From: Psychrobacter immobilis
GTDB lineage: Bacteria; Pseudomonadota; Gammaproteobacteria; Pseudomonadales; Moraxellaceae
Assembly: GCA_904846265.1 (NCBI GenBank)
Contig: CAJHAA010000001.1
Location: 310,001-374,000 of the forward strand
Length of the DNA stretch: 64,000 nucleotides
Direction of reading: 5' to 3'
Position 1 is the first letter of the stretch, and every line of letters begins with the position of its first letter. Under the pieces are notes generated by a model. The model was not told the DNA's origin. It saw nothing but the letters and a program-made list of their open reading frames with translations, and ran no database searches. This document shows positions 54,914 through 63,717 of this stretch, piece after piece. The position numbers and the translations under genes are program-made.

Positions 54914-54963
54914 AGCACGTGTTATTTAGCATTTATGGTCAAAAATCCATAAACCGCTTTAAC

Positions 54964-56367
54964 TTACATAACGTAACGGCCTTGCCATTTATCAATGAAC
55001 TCACCATTGGGATCGTATTGCTGGGTTTGCTTGCGAAGATTAAATTGCCGACATCCTCTTGGATCAGCGCCTACGCCCGCTAGATATTGCCAATTACCCC
55101 AATTACTCGCGACATCATAATCGATAAGATGCTGCTCAAAATAGGTTGCACCGTAACGCCAGTCTAAACCCAGCTCATGAATAAAGCAGCTAGCAACAAT
55201 TTGTCTGCCTCGATTGGACATATACCCTGTTTGCTTTAGCTGATTCATGCAGGCATTGACGATAGGATATGGCGTGCTGCCACTCTGCCATTGCTGCAAA
55301 CGCTGATCGTCAAAATGAGTAGCTGGTAATTGATGACCAATGCCCTTAAACAAAAATAGATTGCTACCATGTTCAATCGCATACCAATAAAAATACTCGC
55401 GCCACAGCAGCTCAAACCATATCCAATACGTTGACTCATTGGCGATAATCTCACGCTCATAATGACGTAAGCGATTCAATAGTATTTTCACAGACAAGCA
55501 ACCATTTGCCAGCCAAGGCGAGAATTTAGTGGAATGCGTCCAGTCATCCAGTGCATTACGTGTGGTTTTATAAGTGCGCGGCGCAGCAGAATCAAAATAG
55601 TGAGTTAAATGAATCATTGCATTTGTTTCACCACCTTTAAAGCTAAGCGCTTGCTCATCAGATGGTTGTGTTTTAAAAAGGTATTTACTATGACCCATCA
55701 ACGCATCAGGCATTGGCGGTAGCGACTTTGGCGTAGGAGAAACAGCCACCTCGTCGTCAGCATTCAATAAATCATGGCTTGCTTCAACCTTTTTGCGAAA
55801 CTGGGTAAAGCTTTTGGGCAGGTCTTGTGTCGGTAAATCAGCAAATAGCGTATTGGTTGATTGCCTGTGCCATATTATCTGCGGATATTTGCTCTGCAAG
55901 GCAGCATAGCCTTTATTTTGATTATAATCTGCGGTGTGGCTGACACAGATATCGGTGACTTGTTGCTGCTCAATGAGCTGGCATAACTGAGTAAAGGCGT
56001 TTAAGGCAGACTCTACCTTATCTGGCGACAAATGACTATTTGATGAATAGCTTGGCGACAGATACAGCAATCGATTACCAAGGCGCTGAAGCGATCGATC
56101 CAAATCAGCCAAGCTCTCAGACAAGAACTGCTGACGAGCAGCGCCCCTCTCATTAAAGTGGTAAGCTTGACGGCTCTCTCTCGATTGAATGCAATCAGCC
56201 AAAAAATCAGCATAGATGAGCATCAGGTTGCCTTGATTACTTTTAGCCAATGTCGCCGCTTTGACTAACGTTTCATTGTCCTCTATGCGCAAATCGTTAT
56301 GAAATAAGACCAATACCGCTTTTTTGACTGACTTATTTGATGCATTGTCTGATTGGTGATTTGACAT
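54964..56367 (-). CDS. DASH-type cryptochrome / photolyase family protein
   Basis: 467 residues from the ATG at 56367 (the longer frame starts with GTG). N-terminal photolyase alpha/beta domain (VLVLFHNDLRIEDNETL). FAD domain with TKFSPWLANGCLS, WFELLWREYFYW, GYMSNRGRQIVASCFIHELGLDWR, and the DASH-like tail YDVASNWGNWQYLAGVGADP then NLRKQTQQYDPNGEFI. DASH proteins repair UV dimers, best in single-stranded DNA, and bind FAD plus a pterin or other antenna. CPD photolyase is the alternative, but the tail favours DASH. Confidence 0.87.
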   Translation of the reverse strand: MSNHQSDNASNKSVKKAVLVLFHNDLRIEDNETLVKAATLAKSNQGNLMLIYADFLADCIQSRESRQAYHFNERGAARQQFLSESLADLDRSLQRLGNRLLYLSPSYSSNSHLSPDKVESALNAFTQLCQLIEQQQVTDICVSHTADYNQNKGYAALQSKYPQIIWHRQSTNTLFADLPTQDLPKSFTQFRKKVEASHDLLNADDEVAVSPTPKSLPPMPDALMGHSKYLFKTQPSDEQALSFKGGETNAMIHLTHYFDSAAPRTYKTTRNALDDWTHSTKFSPWLANGCLSVKILLNRLRHYEREIIANESTYWIWFELLWREYFYWYAIEHGSNLFLFKGIGHQLPATHFDDQRLQQWQSGSTPYPIVNACMNQLKQTGYMSNRGRQIVASCFIHELGLDWRYGATYFEQHLIDYDVASNWGNWQYLAGVGADPRGCRQFNLRKQTQQYDPNGEFIDKWQGRYVM

Positions 56368-56567
56368 ACTCTCGATTCCCAAGTAGTTAAACGCGCTCAC
56401 TTGAAGCTGAGTCTAAACTATAATATTTTAGAATGTGACACACAGTATAGAGCGTGTTACCCGTTCAACTTAAGTCGCTAACCTCGTTGTTATCTGCGTT
56501 ATACTAGCCATAAGCATTGACTATCACTGAGCTGACTGCTTAGATGGTTTATAACTAGGAGAATGTC

Positions 56568-56798
56568 ATGACTCAAGAACACGCTTCCCATGAAAAGCGC
56601 AAAATCATCGATAAGTTTTTGATGAAACTCACCAAAGAAGAGCCGCAAATGTATTATGCTAGCACCTCTGAGGTCGCTCGTAGCATCCATACTATGATAA
56701 AAGAGCACACCAATCGCTTGTCGGTAGAAGATCAAGCGCTCGTTAGACATATGACCGTCGAGGAGATACAAGGCTTGCTAGGCTTTCACCTTAAATAA
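56568..56798 (+). CDS. Small hypothetical protein (76 aa)
   Basis: 76 residues, mostly helical and charged, with no signal or membrane segment. A strong AGGAG site precedes the ATG and a terminator follows, so it is a real gene. The end MTVEEIQGLLGFHLK looks conserved in style, but I do not recognise the family. An opposite-strand frame of similar length has no such signals. Divergent from the cryptochrome gene. Confidence 0.75.
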   Translation: MTQEHASHEKRKIIDKFLMKLTKEEPQMYYASTSEVARSIHTMIKEHTNRLSVEDQALVRHMTVEEIQGLLGFHLK

Positions 56799-56819
56799 TC
56801 ACACTTTCAACGTTCCCAT

Positions 56820-56850
56820 AAAAAAAGCCCGCTGATTTGCAGGCTTTTTT
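56820..56850. terminator. Bidirectional terminator, small protein / aldehyde dehydrogenase
   Basis: AAAAAAGCC(c)GC pairs with GC(a)GGCTTTTTT around a 6-base loop, between convergent gene ends. Confidence 0.85.
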
Positions 56851-56892
56851 ATTATTCAAACTTTAATTTAGAGCATTGAAAATATACATCGC

Positions 56893-58383
56893 TTAAAACG
56901 GATACTCGCGTGGCTCATGTTGCATAGATATCCAGTGCGTTCTAGTGAACTCTTCTAGCACCCACTCACCGTTAAAACGACCAATACCTGAGTTTTTCTC
57001 GCCACCGAATGGTAAGTTACTTTCATCATTGACTGAAATATCATTAATATGTGTCATGCCCGCTCTGATACCGCGAGCAAAGCGCATGCCTTTTGCCATA
57101 TCTTTTGTAAATACCGCACTCGACAGACCAAACATTGAGTCATTGGCAATCGATAATGCATCCTCTTCATCTTTGGCACGGATGATACCGACCAATGGTC
57201 CAAACACCTCATTACGTGACAAATCCATCTCGCGCGTCACTTCAATAAAGATGTGCGGCGGTACCACTTGCCCTTTAATCTCACCACTTAATATCATTTT
57301 TGCGCCTTCTTGCTGCGCGTTGGCGATTTTCTCTTTCAACGATTCGACCTGTTTTTTATTAATAATCGGACCAACCGCCGTGTCTTGTTTGCTCGGATCG
57401 CCGACGTTTAACGTTTTAACATGCGCCAAGAAACGCTCAACGAAGTCATCATAAATCTCGTCTTCAACGATAATACGATTAATAGCAATACAGATTTGAC
57501 CTTGATGTAAGAATTTGCCAAAGGCTGCTGCTTTGACCGCTTGCTCAATATCAGCGTCTTTTAGTACCACAAATGGGCTGTTACCACCCAACTCAAGCGC
57601 TACTTGTTTAATGTAGTCACCGCCATTAGCCAACTCGCCAATGCGCTTACCGACTGAAGTAGAGCCAGTAAATGATACAAAGCTTGGGGTTTTGTGTTCA
57701 ACGATCGCATCTCCTATCTCTTTGCCTGAACCAACAACCACGTTGAGCAAGCCTTTTGGCAAACCTGCTTCTTCGAATACTTTTGCTAGCAGCAAACCAC
57801 CAGTCACTGGGGTATCACTCGCAGGCTTGAGTACCACAGCGTTACCAAGTGCTAAAGCTGGTGCAATAGAACGTTGGGTCAAATGTAATGGAAAGTTCCA
57901 CGGACTAATGACAGCGACGACACCAATGGGCTCACGGTAAACAAAGTTTTCTTTGCCAGGAGTATTAGATGGACGAATCTCGCCATGTACACGATTGGGG
58001 AAAGTCGCCGCTTCAAGGGTAATGGCGCGGGTAGCAGCAAACTCAACCATGGCTTTAACACGGGTACTGCCCGACTCTTTAATGAGCCAATCGACGATTT
58101 CATCCTGGCGCTGATCTAAAATCTCAACCACTTTATATAGCACACCTGCTCGTGTCGCTGGCGTTTGCTGTGCCCACTCTTTTTGTGCCGCACTTGCTGC
58201 TTGATAAGCTTCATTAAGCTGTGCTTCTGTCGCCTGCTGAATCTTTACAAGTGTATCGCCATTGTAGGGGTTGGTATTGGTATTGACGCTATCATCTTGA
58301 CCGCTTTGCCATTCCCCTGCAATGTACTGGAGGTGGAAATCATTATAGGCATTGGCTTTGGTATTATCGGTATCAGTTGACAT
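56893..58383 (-). CDS. NAD(P)-dependent aldehyde dehydrogenase
   Basis: 496 residues from the ATG at 58383 (GAGAAG five bases upstream; a start four codons earlier has none). ALDH motifs: [42 protein letters not shown] (general-base Glu), GQICIAINR (nucleophilic Cys) and [12 protein letters not shown]. It resembles benzaldehyde/salicylaldehyde-type ALDHs, but substrate cannot be read off. A NemR-like operator identical to that before the yqhD-like gene lies 158 bases upstream, so it probably belongs to the electrophile-response regulon. Confidence 0.9.
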   Translation of the reverse strand: MSTDTDNTKANAYNDFHLQYIAGEWQSGQDDSVNTNTNPYNGDTLVKIQQATEAQLNEAYQAASAAQKEWAQQTPATRAGVLYKVVEILDQRQDEIVDWLIKESGSTRVKAMVEFAATRAITLEAATFPNRVHGEIRPSNTPGKENFVYREPIGVVAVISPWNFPLHLTQRSIAPALALGNAVVLKPASDTPVTGGLLLAKVFEEAGLPKGLLNVVVGSGKEIGDAIVEHKTPSFVSFTGSTSVGKRIGELANGGDYIKQVALELGGNSPFVVLKDADIEQAVKAAAFGKFLHQGQICIAINRIIVEDEIYDDFVERFLAHVKTLNVGDPSKQDTAVGPIINKKQVESLKEKIANAQQEGAKMILSGEIKGQVVPPHIFIEVTREMDLSRNEVFGPLVGIIRAKDEEDALSIANDSMFGLSSAVFTKDMAKGMRFARGIRAGMTHINDISVNDESNLPFGGEKNSGIGRFNGEWVLEEFTRTHWISMQHEPREYPF

Positions 58384-58789
58384 AATTCTTCTCATTTATT
58401 TTATGGATGTTATGTTGGTTGTCAATAAAACAGTATGACTAGCAAATTGAGGCAGATAACAAATAACCCTTAACACGGTGATTTATATTAAATAGCCTGC
58501 GCTCGCGACATTTGATTAAGCACATCAAAACGAAACTTGCTAGACGACTGGTCTAATGCTACCATAGACCTCATACAAATAAGCGTATTTTGTCAGCAAG
58601 TATTGTTGAAAAAACGTAACGTGACCATATCAACCTTTACAATAAGCACTCATTATAAGCAACGATAAAAATCTGCATCGACCCATAGAAAGTATCATGA
58701 ATAATTGTTAATAGCGCGCTAAGTAGCATTATTCACCATACCTTATCTCTGAAATACATTCATAAAAAATATAGGAGGACATTACCATT
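58384..58789. other. Intergenic region between divergent ALDH and TetR genes
   Basis: About 400 bases. It holds one copy of the 15-bp operator (listed) and a further half-site TAGACC at 58565-58570. No additional ORF was seen. Promoters for both the ALDH gene and the repressor should lie here, so autoregulation is possible. Confidence 0.5.
58541..58555. promoter_or_regulatory. NemR-like operator, copy 1 (upstream of ALDH)
   Basis: TAGACGACTGGTCTA, a 15-bp palindrome with one mismatched pair. The identical 15 bases occur at 59481-59495. The TAGAC…GTCTA pattern agrees with the E. coli NemR box as I recall it (TAGACC…GGTCTA). Confidence 0.75.
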
Positions 58790-59392
58790 ATGTCTGCGGC
58801 CTCAACCACAATCCCACCAGATACCAAAACGCATCTGTTAGAAACAGGCTATCAACTGATTTCTAAAAAAGGCTTTACTGCCGTCGGTATCAAACAAATA
58901 CTAGACACAGCCGGTATTCCTAAAGGCTCTTTTTACCATTATTTTGCCTCAAAGGAAGCATTTGGTGAAGCTATCATCAGTCATTATTTTACTGACTATA
59001 AGATACGCTTAGACACCATTGGTCGTCAAAAAGTTAATGCTCAGCAAAAGATTTATGATTACTTTCAAAGCTGGTATGACACCCAACAAAATGGCTGTGA
59101 TCATGAAAAGTGCTTGGTGGTGAAGCTCAGCGCTGAGGTTGCAGATCTGTCTGAACCTATGCGCATCACACTGAATGCTGGTTACCAGCAGACCATCAGT
59201 TGGCTTGCCGAACAAATCAAAGCAGGCTGGGCGGATGACTCTGTACCACAACCTGACAATATCGCGGCCGAGAGCATGGCAAAACGTTGGTATTTTGCTT
59301 GGCTTGGTGCCAGTTTAATCGCCAAGATTAGCCAAACCAATACACCGCTTGCAGAAGTATGGCAGATGACTACTTCTCAATTGGGACGCTAA
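58790..59392 (+). CDS. nemR: TetR-family repressor, NemR-like redox/electrophile sensor
   Basis: 200 residues. TetR helix-turn-helix (GFTAVGIKQILDTAGIPKGS, then FYHYFASKEAFG) and a ligand domain strikingly like E. coli NemR: CLVVKLSAEVADLSEPMR and WLGASLIAKISQ. C108 aligns with NemR C106 and K179 with K175, the pair reported to form a reversible switch with reactive chlorine and electrophiles. Neighbours are ALDH, YqhD-like, CurA-like, DJ-1-like and GST genes, all suited to aldehyde/quinone detoxification. AGGAGG lies 11 bases before the start. Orthology is likely but read by eye. Confidence 0.85.
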   Translation: MSAASTTIPPDTKTHLLETGYQLISKKGFTAVGIKQILDTAGIPKGSFYHYFASKEAFGEAIISHYFTDYKIRLDTIGRQKVNAQQKIYDYFQSWYDTQQNGCDHEKCLVVKLSAEVADLSEPMRITLNAGYQQTISWLAEQIKAGWADDSVPQPDNIAAESMAKRWYFAWLGASLIAKISQTNTPLAEVWQMTTSQLGR

Positions 59393-59480
59393 TTTCGTGC
59401 GTTAAACGCTTTTTAGCCATTTATACTTCCCTATATCTAAAGCAAAAAATTGAGTTATAAGAGAGTTTTGTAAAAATCAC

Positions 59481-59508
59481 TAGACGACTGGTCTATTTAA
59501 TGTACAAT
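59481..59508 (+). promoter_or_regulatory. NemR-like operator, copy 2, over the yqhD-like promoter
   Basis: The same 15-bp TAGACGACTGGTCTA (59481-59495) lies 105 bases before the yqhD-like start. A possible -10 TACAAT (59503-59508) sits 16 bases after a -35-like TAGACG formed by the operator itself, so bound repressor would block polymerase. Confidence 0.75.
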
Positions 59509-59600
59509 GCCCACAGTTGCAAAAACGAATCGCTAATTTGCCACTGAGATTTTTGCACCCCATACGCCCAACACAAATATTTAATAATTTTAGGAATACT

Positions 59601-60821
59601 ATGAATAATTTTCAATATTACAATCCAGTACGTATCGTCTTTGGTGAAGGTCAAATCAAACAACTATCAGAATTGGTACCGACTGATGCCCGTGTGCTTA
59701 TCACTTATGGTGGCGGTTCGGCACAGCGCACAGGTACGCTAGACGAAGTAAAAGAAGCCTTGGCTGCAAGCGGTACACGTACCGTATTCGAATTTGGTGG
59801 TATTGAAGCCAATCCAGAATTCACGACGCTTTTAAAAGCAGCAGACATGGTCAATGAGCACAATATTGACTTTTTGCTAGCGGTCGGTGGTGGCTCAGTC
59901 ATTGATGGTAGTAAATTTGTGGCATTGGTATCGTCCCTCACTGAAGAAGATGGCACGACTGTCTCACGCGAACAAGCATGGAATGCACTAACCAGCTATT
60001 GCAGAGACATTGATTCTGCCATCGATTTGGGTGCTGTTTTGACCATTCCAGCCACTGGCTCTGAGATGAACTCAGGCGGCGTCATCAATTATAGTGAACG
60101 TCAAGCTAAGCTACCATTTGGCAACGCACTTGCCTTCCCTAAGTTCTCAATATTAGATCCAATCAAAACACTGACATTACCTGAGCGTCAAGTGATGAAT
60201 GGTGTGGCTGATGCCTTTGTCCATGTCATGGAACAGTACCTAACGTATCCAGTCAATGCAAAAGTGCAAGATGCCTTTGCTGAGAGCTTGCTAAAAATCC
60301 TCATTGATGAAGGTCGTATCGTTAAACAAGATCCAGAGAACTTAGAAACTCGTAAGAATATTATGTGGACAGCGACAATGGCACTCAATGGTCTAATCGG
60401 TGCAGGCGTACCGCAAGACTGGACGACACATATGATCGGTCATGAGCTAACCTCGTTACACAGCATCGATCATGCTCGCACCCTAACCATTTTATTACCC
60501 TCAGTAATGCGTGAGTTGAAAGACAGCAAAAAAGAGAAATTACTTCAATATGCACATAATGTCTGGAATATTACGCTCGATGATACTCATCAAGACGAAG
60601 ACGCTGTCATTGAAGCCGCTATTGTCCGTACAGAAAACTTCTTCCGCGACCTTGGCTTGCCCGTCAGTTTAGAAGATGCAGAACTTGATGCGTCAGCTAT
60701 TGATCCAATTATCAAGCAGCTTGAAGCGCACAACATGGTTCAGTTAGGTGAGCACAGCAAGAATGATTTAGAAGTGTCACGTCGTATTCTACAACGTGCT
60801 ATTAGTAGCAAAGCTGCTTAA
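59601..60821 (+). CDS. yqhD: NADPH-dependent iron-containing alcohol dehydrogenase, YqhD-like
   Basis: 406 residues from the ATG at 59601 (TAGGAA upstream; the TTG-started longer frame is rejected). Near-colinear with E. coli YqhD: MNNFQYYNPVRIVFGEGQI, LLAVGGGSVIDGSKF, TIPATGSEMNSGGV, VADAFVHVMEQYLTYPVNAK, GVPQDWTTHMIGHELTSLH. Metal ligands are the Asp in DAFVHVMEQ and histidines in HMIGHE and SLHSIDH. It reduces reactive aldehydes to alcohols. First gene after the operator and likely head of the detoxification transcript. Confidence 0.93.
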   Translation: MNNFQYYNPVRIVFGEGQIKQLSELVPTDARVLITYGGGSAQRTGTLDEVKEALAASGTRTVFEFGGIEANPEFTTLLKAADMVNEHNIDFLLAVGGGSVIDGSKFVALVSSLTEEDGTTVSREQAWNALTSYCRDIDSAIDLGAVLTIPATGSEMNSGGVINYSERQAKLPFGNALAFPKFSILDPIKTLTLPERQVMNGVADAFVHVMEQYLTYPVNAKVQDAFAESLLKILIDEGRIVKQDPENLETRKNIMWTATMALNGLIGAGVPQDWTTHMIGHELTSLHSIDHARTLTILLPSVMRELKDSKKEKLLQYAHNVWNITLDDTHQDEDAVIEAAIVRTENFFRDLGLPVSLEDAELDASAIDPIIKQLEAHNMVQLGEHSKNDLEVSRRILQRAISSKAA

Positions 60822-60906
60822 TAAAAACACCACCGTAATAAGAAACACATATTGTTATGCTATTTATAGTAGTTGCTCAGCACTGAGTAACTACTCCATT
60901 CACCAT

Positions 60907-60946
60907 TAAATATCAAAACCAGTAAATATCAAAACCAGTAAATATT
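60907..60946 (+). repeat. 16-bp tandem repeat in the leader of the curA-like gene
   Basis: TAAATATCAAAACCAG occurs twice exactly (60907-60922, 60923-60938) and begins a third time. It directly precedes the 49-bp duplication, so this 140-base leader has undergone two separate tandem duplications. Confidence 0.8.
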
Positions 60947-61044
60947 AAAATCAATAAATAGAAAAGGAATCTGATAATGAGCTTTGATAAACAACAAAAT
61001 CAATAAATAGAAAAGGAATCTGATAATGAGCTTTGATAAACAAC
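60947..61044 (+). repeat. 49-bp tandem duplication of RBS and first codons
   Basis: The 49 bases at 60947-60995 repeat exactly at 60996-61044. Each copy contains the ribosome site AAAAGGAATCTGATA and the ATG with its first codons. The upstream copy therefore starts a decoy frame at 60977. Confidence 0.9.
60977..61006 (+). CDS. 9-codon leader ORF created by duplication
   Basis: ATG at 60977 begins MSFDKQQNQ and stops at TAA 61004-61006, 19 bases before the real start at 61026. It has the same ribosome site as the main gene. It is a by-product of the 49-bp duplication. It might be translated and could affect downstream initiation through reinitiation or ribosome capture; no independent peptide function is proposed. 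Confidence 0.45.
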   Translation: MSFDKQQNQ

Positions 61045-62075
61045 AAAATCAAAAAACAAACCGTCAAATTAAATTGGCAAGTCGTCCAACAGGTGAGCCA
61101 AAAGCTGAAAACTTTGATATGGTAACCAGCGATATCCCATCACCAAACAACAATGAAATGCTGCTGCGTACCGTTTACTTATCCTTAGATCCATACATGC
61201 GTGGACGTATGAGCGATGCAAAAAGCTATGCTGATCCGCTAGAAGTGGGTGATGTCATGATGGGTGGAACGGTTGCCCAAGTCGTTGAATCCAATATCGA
61301 CAAATTTGCTGTGGGTGACTTAGTGGTCTCAAACTCAGGCTGGCAAGACTATAGCGTCAGTGATGGCGAAGGCGTCTTAAAGCTTGACAAAAACATGCCA
61401 AATCCATCTTATGGTTTAGGCGTATTAGGTATGCCAGGCTTTACCGGTTACATGGGTTTGACCGACATCGGTAAGCCGCAAAAAGGGGAAACTTTGGTCG
61501 TCGCTGCTGCAACGGGTCCCGTTGGTGCAACGGTAGGTCAAGTTGGCAACCAATATGGCTTACGTACCGTTGGTGTGGCTGGTGGCAAAGAAAAATGTGA
61601 CTTTGCTGTCAATGAGCTAGGCTTTGATGTCTGTATTGACCATAAAGCTGATGACTTTGCCGAGCAATTAAAAGCGGCGTGCCCAGATGGCATCGATATC
61701 TATTACGAAAACGTCGGTGGCAAAGTGTTTGATGCCGTTATGCCATTATTAAATGCGCATGCACGTATCCCAGTCTGTGGTCTGGTCTCGCAATACAACG
61801 CCACCGAGCTACCTGATGGTAAAGATCGTCTAGGCGTATTAATGGGCAACATTCTAAGCCGTCGTCTCACCATCAAAGGGTTCATTATTTTTGAAGAGTA
61901 TGGTGATCACTTCCCAGAATTCTTAAAAACCATGAGCAAATGGGTCGAGTCAGGCGATGTTAAAACCAAAGAATATATCGCTGAAGGCTTAGACGATGCA
62001 CCAAACGCCTTTGTTCGCATGCTAAATGGCGATAACTTTGGTAAAACAGTGGTTAAAGTTTCTGAGGTTGAATAA
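61026..62075 (+). CDS. curA: NADP-dependent oxidoreductase, CurA-like (MDR family)
   Basis: 349 residues. Zinc-independent MDR fold: LDPYMRGRMSDAKSY, GMPGFTGYMGL, nucleotide motif VVAAATGPVGATVGQ (about 158-172), YYENVGGKVFDAVMPLLN and GLVSQYN. The family includes CurA, leukotriene-B4 12-hydroxydehydrogenase and other enone reductases that saturate alpha,beta-unsaturated carbonyls. It fits the detoxification role of its neighbours. The start lies in the second copy of a 49-bp duplication. Confidence 0.9.
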   Translation: MSFDKQQNQKTNRQIKLASRPTGEPKAENFDMVTSDIPSPNNNEMLLRTVYLSLDPYMRGRMSDAKSYADPLEVGDVMMGGTVAQVVESNIDKFAVGDLVVSNSGWQDYSVSDGEGVLKLDKNMPNPSYGLGVLGMPGFTGYMGLTDIGKPQKGETLVVAAATGPVGATVGQVGNQYGLRTVGVAGGKEKCDFAVNELGFDVCIDHKADDFAEQLKAACPDGIDIYYENVGGKVFDAVMPLLNAHARIPVCGLVSQYNATELPDGKDRLGVLMGNILSRRLTIKGFIIFEEYGDHFPEFLKTMSKWVESGDVKTKEYIAEGLDDAPNAFVRMLNGDNFGKTVVKVSEVE

Positions 62076-62294
62076 CCGAACCAATGGTTATCAGTTGATT
62101 GAATCGCAAATAACGACTTAACAACATAACTTGCTAAGACAACCACTGAAAATGACCTCTCAACCATGAATACTGTTCTATGGATACAGCTAGCAGTCAT
62201 TGCAAATACTCATATTGATTACAGATGATTAATTAAGCATGACTGCTAACAACCCATGATTTAAGAACAACATCAATAATAAATAAGGAAGACT

Positions 62295-62972
62295 ATGAAT
62301 ATTTTAATGGTACTAACCTCACATGATAAGTTGGGCGATACTGGCAAAAAAACGGGCTTTTGGCTAGAAGAATTTGCCGCGCCTTATTATGCTTTTATCG
62401 ATGCGGGCGTCAATGTGACACTTGCTTCTCCTGCTGGCGGGCAGCCACCGCTTGATCCGAGCAGTGACACTGAAGACACGCAAACGAAAGATACCAAGCG
62501 TTTTAAAGAAGACAGCGACGCTCAAAAGCATCTTGCCAATACTGAAAAACTCGCTGATATGAACGCTGAAGATTTTGATTCAGTCTTTTATCCAGGCGGT
62601 CATGGTCCACTATGGGACTTGGCAGTTGATAAAAATTCGATCAATTTGATTGAGACGTTTGTCAAACAAGACAAACCTGTCGCCTTTGTTTGTCATTCTC
62701 CAGCCGCTCTTAAAAATGTCAAAATTGACGGTGAGTATTTAGTCAAAGGCAAAACAGTGACTGGCTTTACCAATTCAGAAGAAGACGCCGTTGGTCTAAC
62801 AGATGTCGTGCCATTCTTAGTAGAAGATGCACTAAAAGCCAATGGTGGTAACTATGAAAAAGCCGCTGATTGGGAATCATTTGTGGTCGAAGATGGCTTG
62901 CTGATTACTGGACAAAACCCAGCGTCATCAGAGGAAGCTGCCAAGCGTTTAATCACTAAGCTGAAAGGCTAA
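62295..62972 (+). CDS. DJ-1/PfpI family protein (type 1 glutamine amidotransferase-like)
   Basis: 225 residues. DJ-1 superfamily: GFWLEEFAAPYYAF near the start with a conserved Glu, FYPGGHGPLWDL, and the nucleophile elbow FVCHSPAAL (Cys at about 138). Such proteins include glyoxalase III/deglycase-like enzymes acting on methylglyoxal, and the gene follows aldehyde and enone reductases. The YhbO or HchA sub-type cannot be fixed by eye. AAGGAAG lies upstream of the start. Confidence 0.87.
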   Translation: MNILMVLTSHDKLGDTGKKTGFWLEEFAAPYYAFIDAGVNVTLASPAGGQPPLDPSSDTEDTQTKDTKRFKEDSDAQKHLANTEKLADMNAEDFDSVFYPGGHGPLWDLAVDKNSINLIETFVKQDKPVAFVCHSPAALKNVKIDGEYLVKGKTVTGFTNSEEDAVGLTDVVPFLVEDALKANGGNYEKAADWESFVVEDGLLITGQNPASSEEAAKRLITKLKG

Positions 62973-63019
62973 TATCTTTTTAACGTTAATATAATAGACC
63001 ATGCAAAAAGGCCACTATC

Positions 63020-63649
63020 ATGATTCGCTTACATCATCTCAACCAGTCTCGCTCATTACGTATTTTATGGCTTTTAGAAGAGCTGGGCGTGCCTTATGAG
63101 ATCATTAGTCATCAACGCGATCCTAATACTCACTTGGCACCAGACAGTTTAAAGGCGGTACATCCACTCGGCAAATCTCCGGTTATTGAGATGGATGGTC
63201 AACTTTATGCCGAATCGGGTGCAATCACTGAGTTATTGATTGAGCGATTTGCGCCAGAGCGCTTACGTCCTACGACTGATAGCGTAGACTATGGACATTA
63301 TCTGCAATGGATTAACTTTGCTGAAAGCTCGCTCATGTTGCCGTTATTACTGGAGCTATTTACTAAAAAAGCCGGTATCGTCGATAACGAGTTTTTAGAT
63401 GGTTATATCAGTCAAGAAAAACACAGATTGTTGAGCTATCTAAACGAGGAAGTTGCAGATAAGCCATTTATCGTTGGTCATAAGCTAAGCGGCGCTGACT
63501 TTATGCTGTCTTTTGACTTAATCATGCTGGCTAAGCGTGAAGCGTTAGATGATTATCCGCATATCAAGCAGTATGCTTTACAGCTTGCCAGTCTTGATAG
63601 CTATCAGCGCAGCATGCGTTTAGAGGCGAATTATGATCACTCTATTTAG
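63020..63649 (+). CDS. Glutathione S-transferase
   Basis: 209 residues. N-terminal thioredoxin-like domain (MIRLHHLNQSRSLRILWLLEELGVPYE, then LGKSPVIEMDGQLYAESGAI with the cis-Pro and Glu-Ser glutathione site) and an all-helical C-terminal domain (GADFMLSFDL). It conjugates glutathione to electrophiles, completing the locus' theme. It follows the DJ-1 gene by 47 bases and ends at a strong terminator. Confidence 0.92.
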   Translation: MIRLHHLNQSRSLRILWLLEELGVPYEIISHQRDPNTHLAPDSLKAVHPLGKSPVIEMDGQLYAESGAITELLIERFAPERLRPTTDSVDYGHYLQWINFAESSLMLPLLLELFTKKAGIVDNEFLDGYISQEKHRLLSYLNEEVADKPFIVGHKLSGADFMLSFDLIMLAKREALDDYPHIKQYALQLASLDSYQRSMRLEANYDHSI

Positions 63650-63687
63650 TACCATGGTCTAACTGTTTATCGACTATTTAATGTATA

Positions 63688-63717
63688 AAAAAACAGCTCT
63701 TTATAGAGCTGTTTTTT
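63688..63717 (+). terminator. Terminator of the yqhD-curA-DJ1-GST run
   Basis: AAAAAACAGCTCT pairs with AGAGCTGTTTTTT around TTAT, 39 bases after the GST stop. Confidence 0.92.

Noticed and set aside
56499..56771. 90-codon minus-strand frame opposite the 76-aa gene
   Set aside because: The plus-strand gene has the ribosome site and terminator; the antisense frame has neither.
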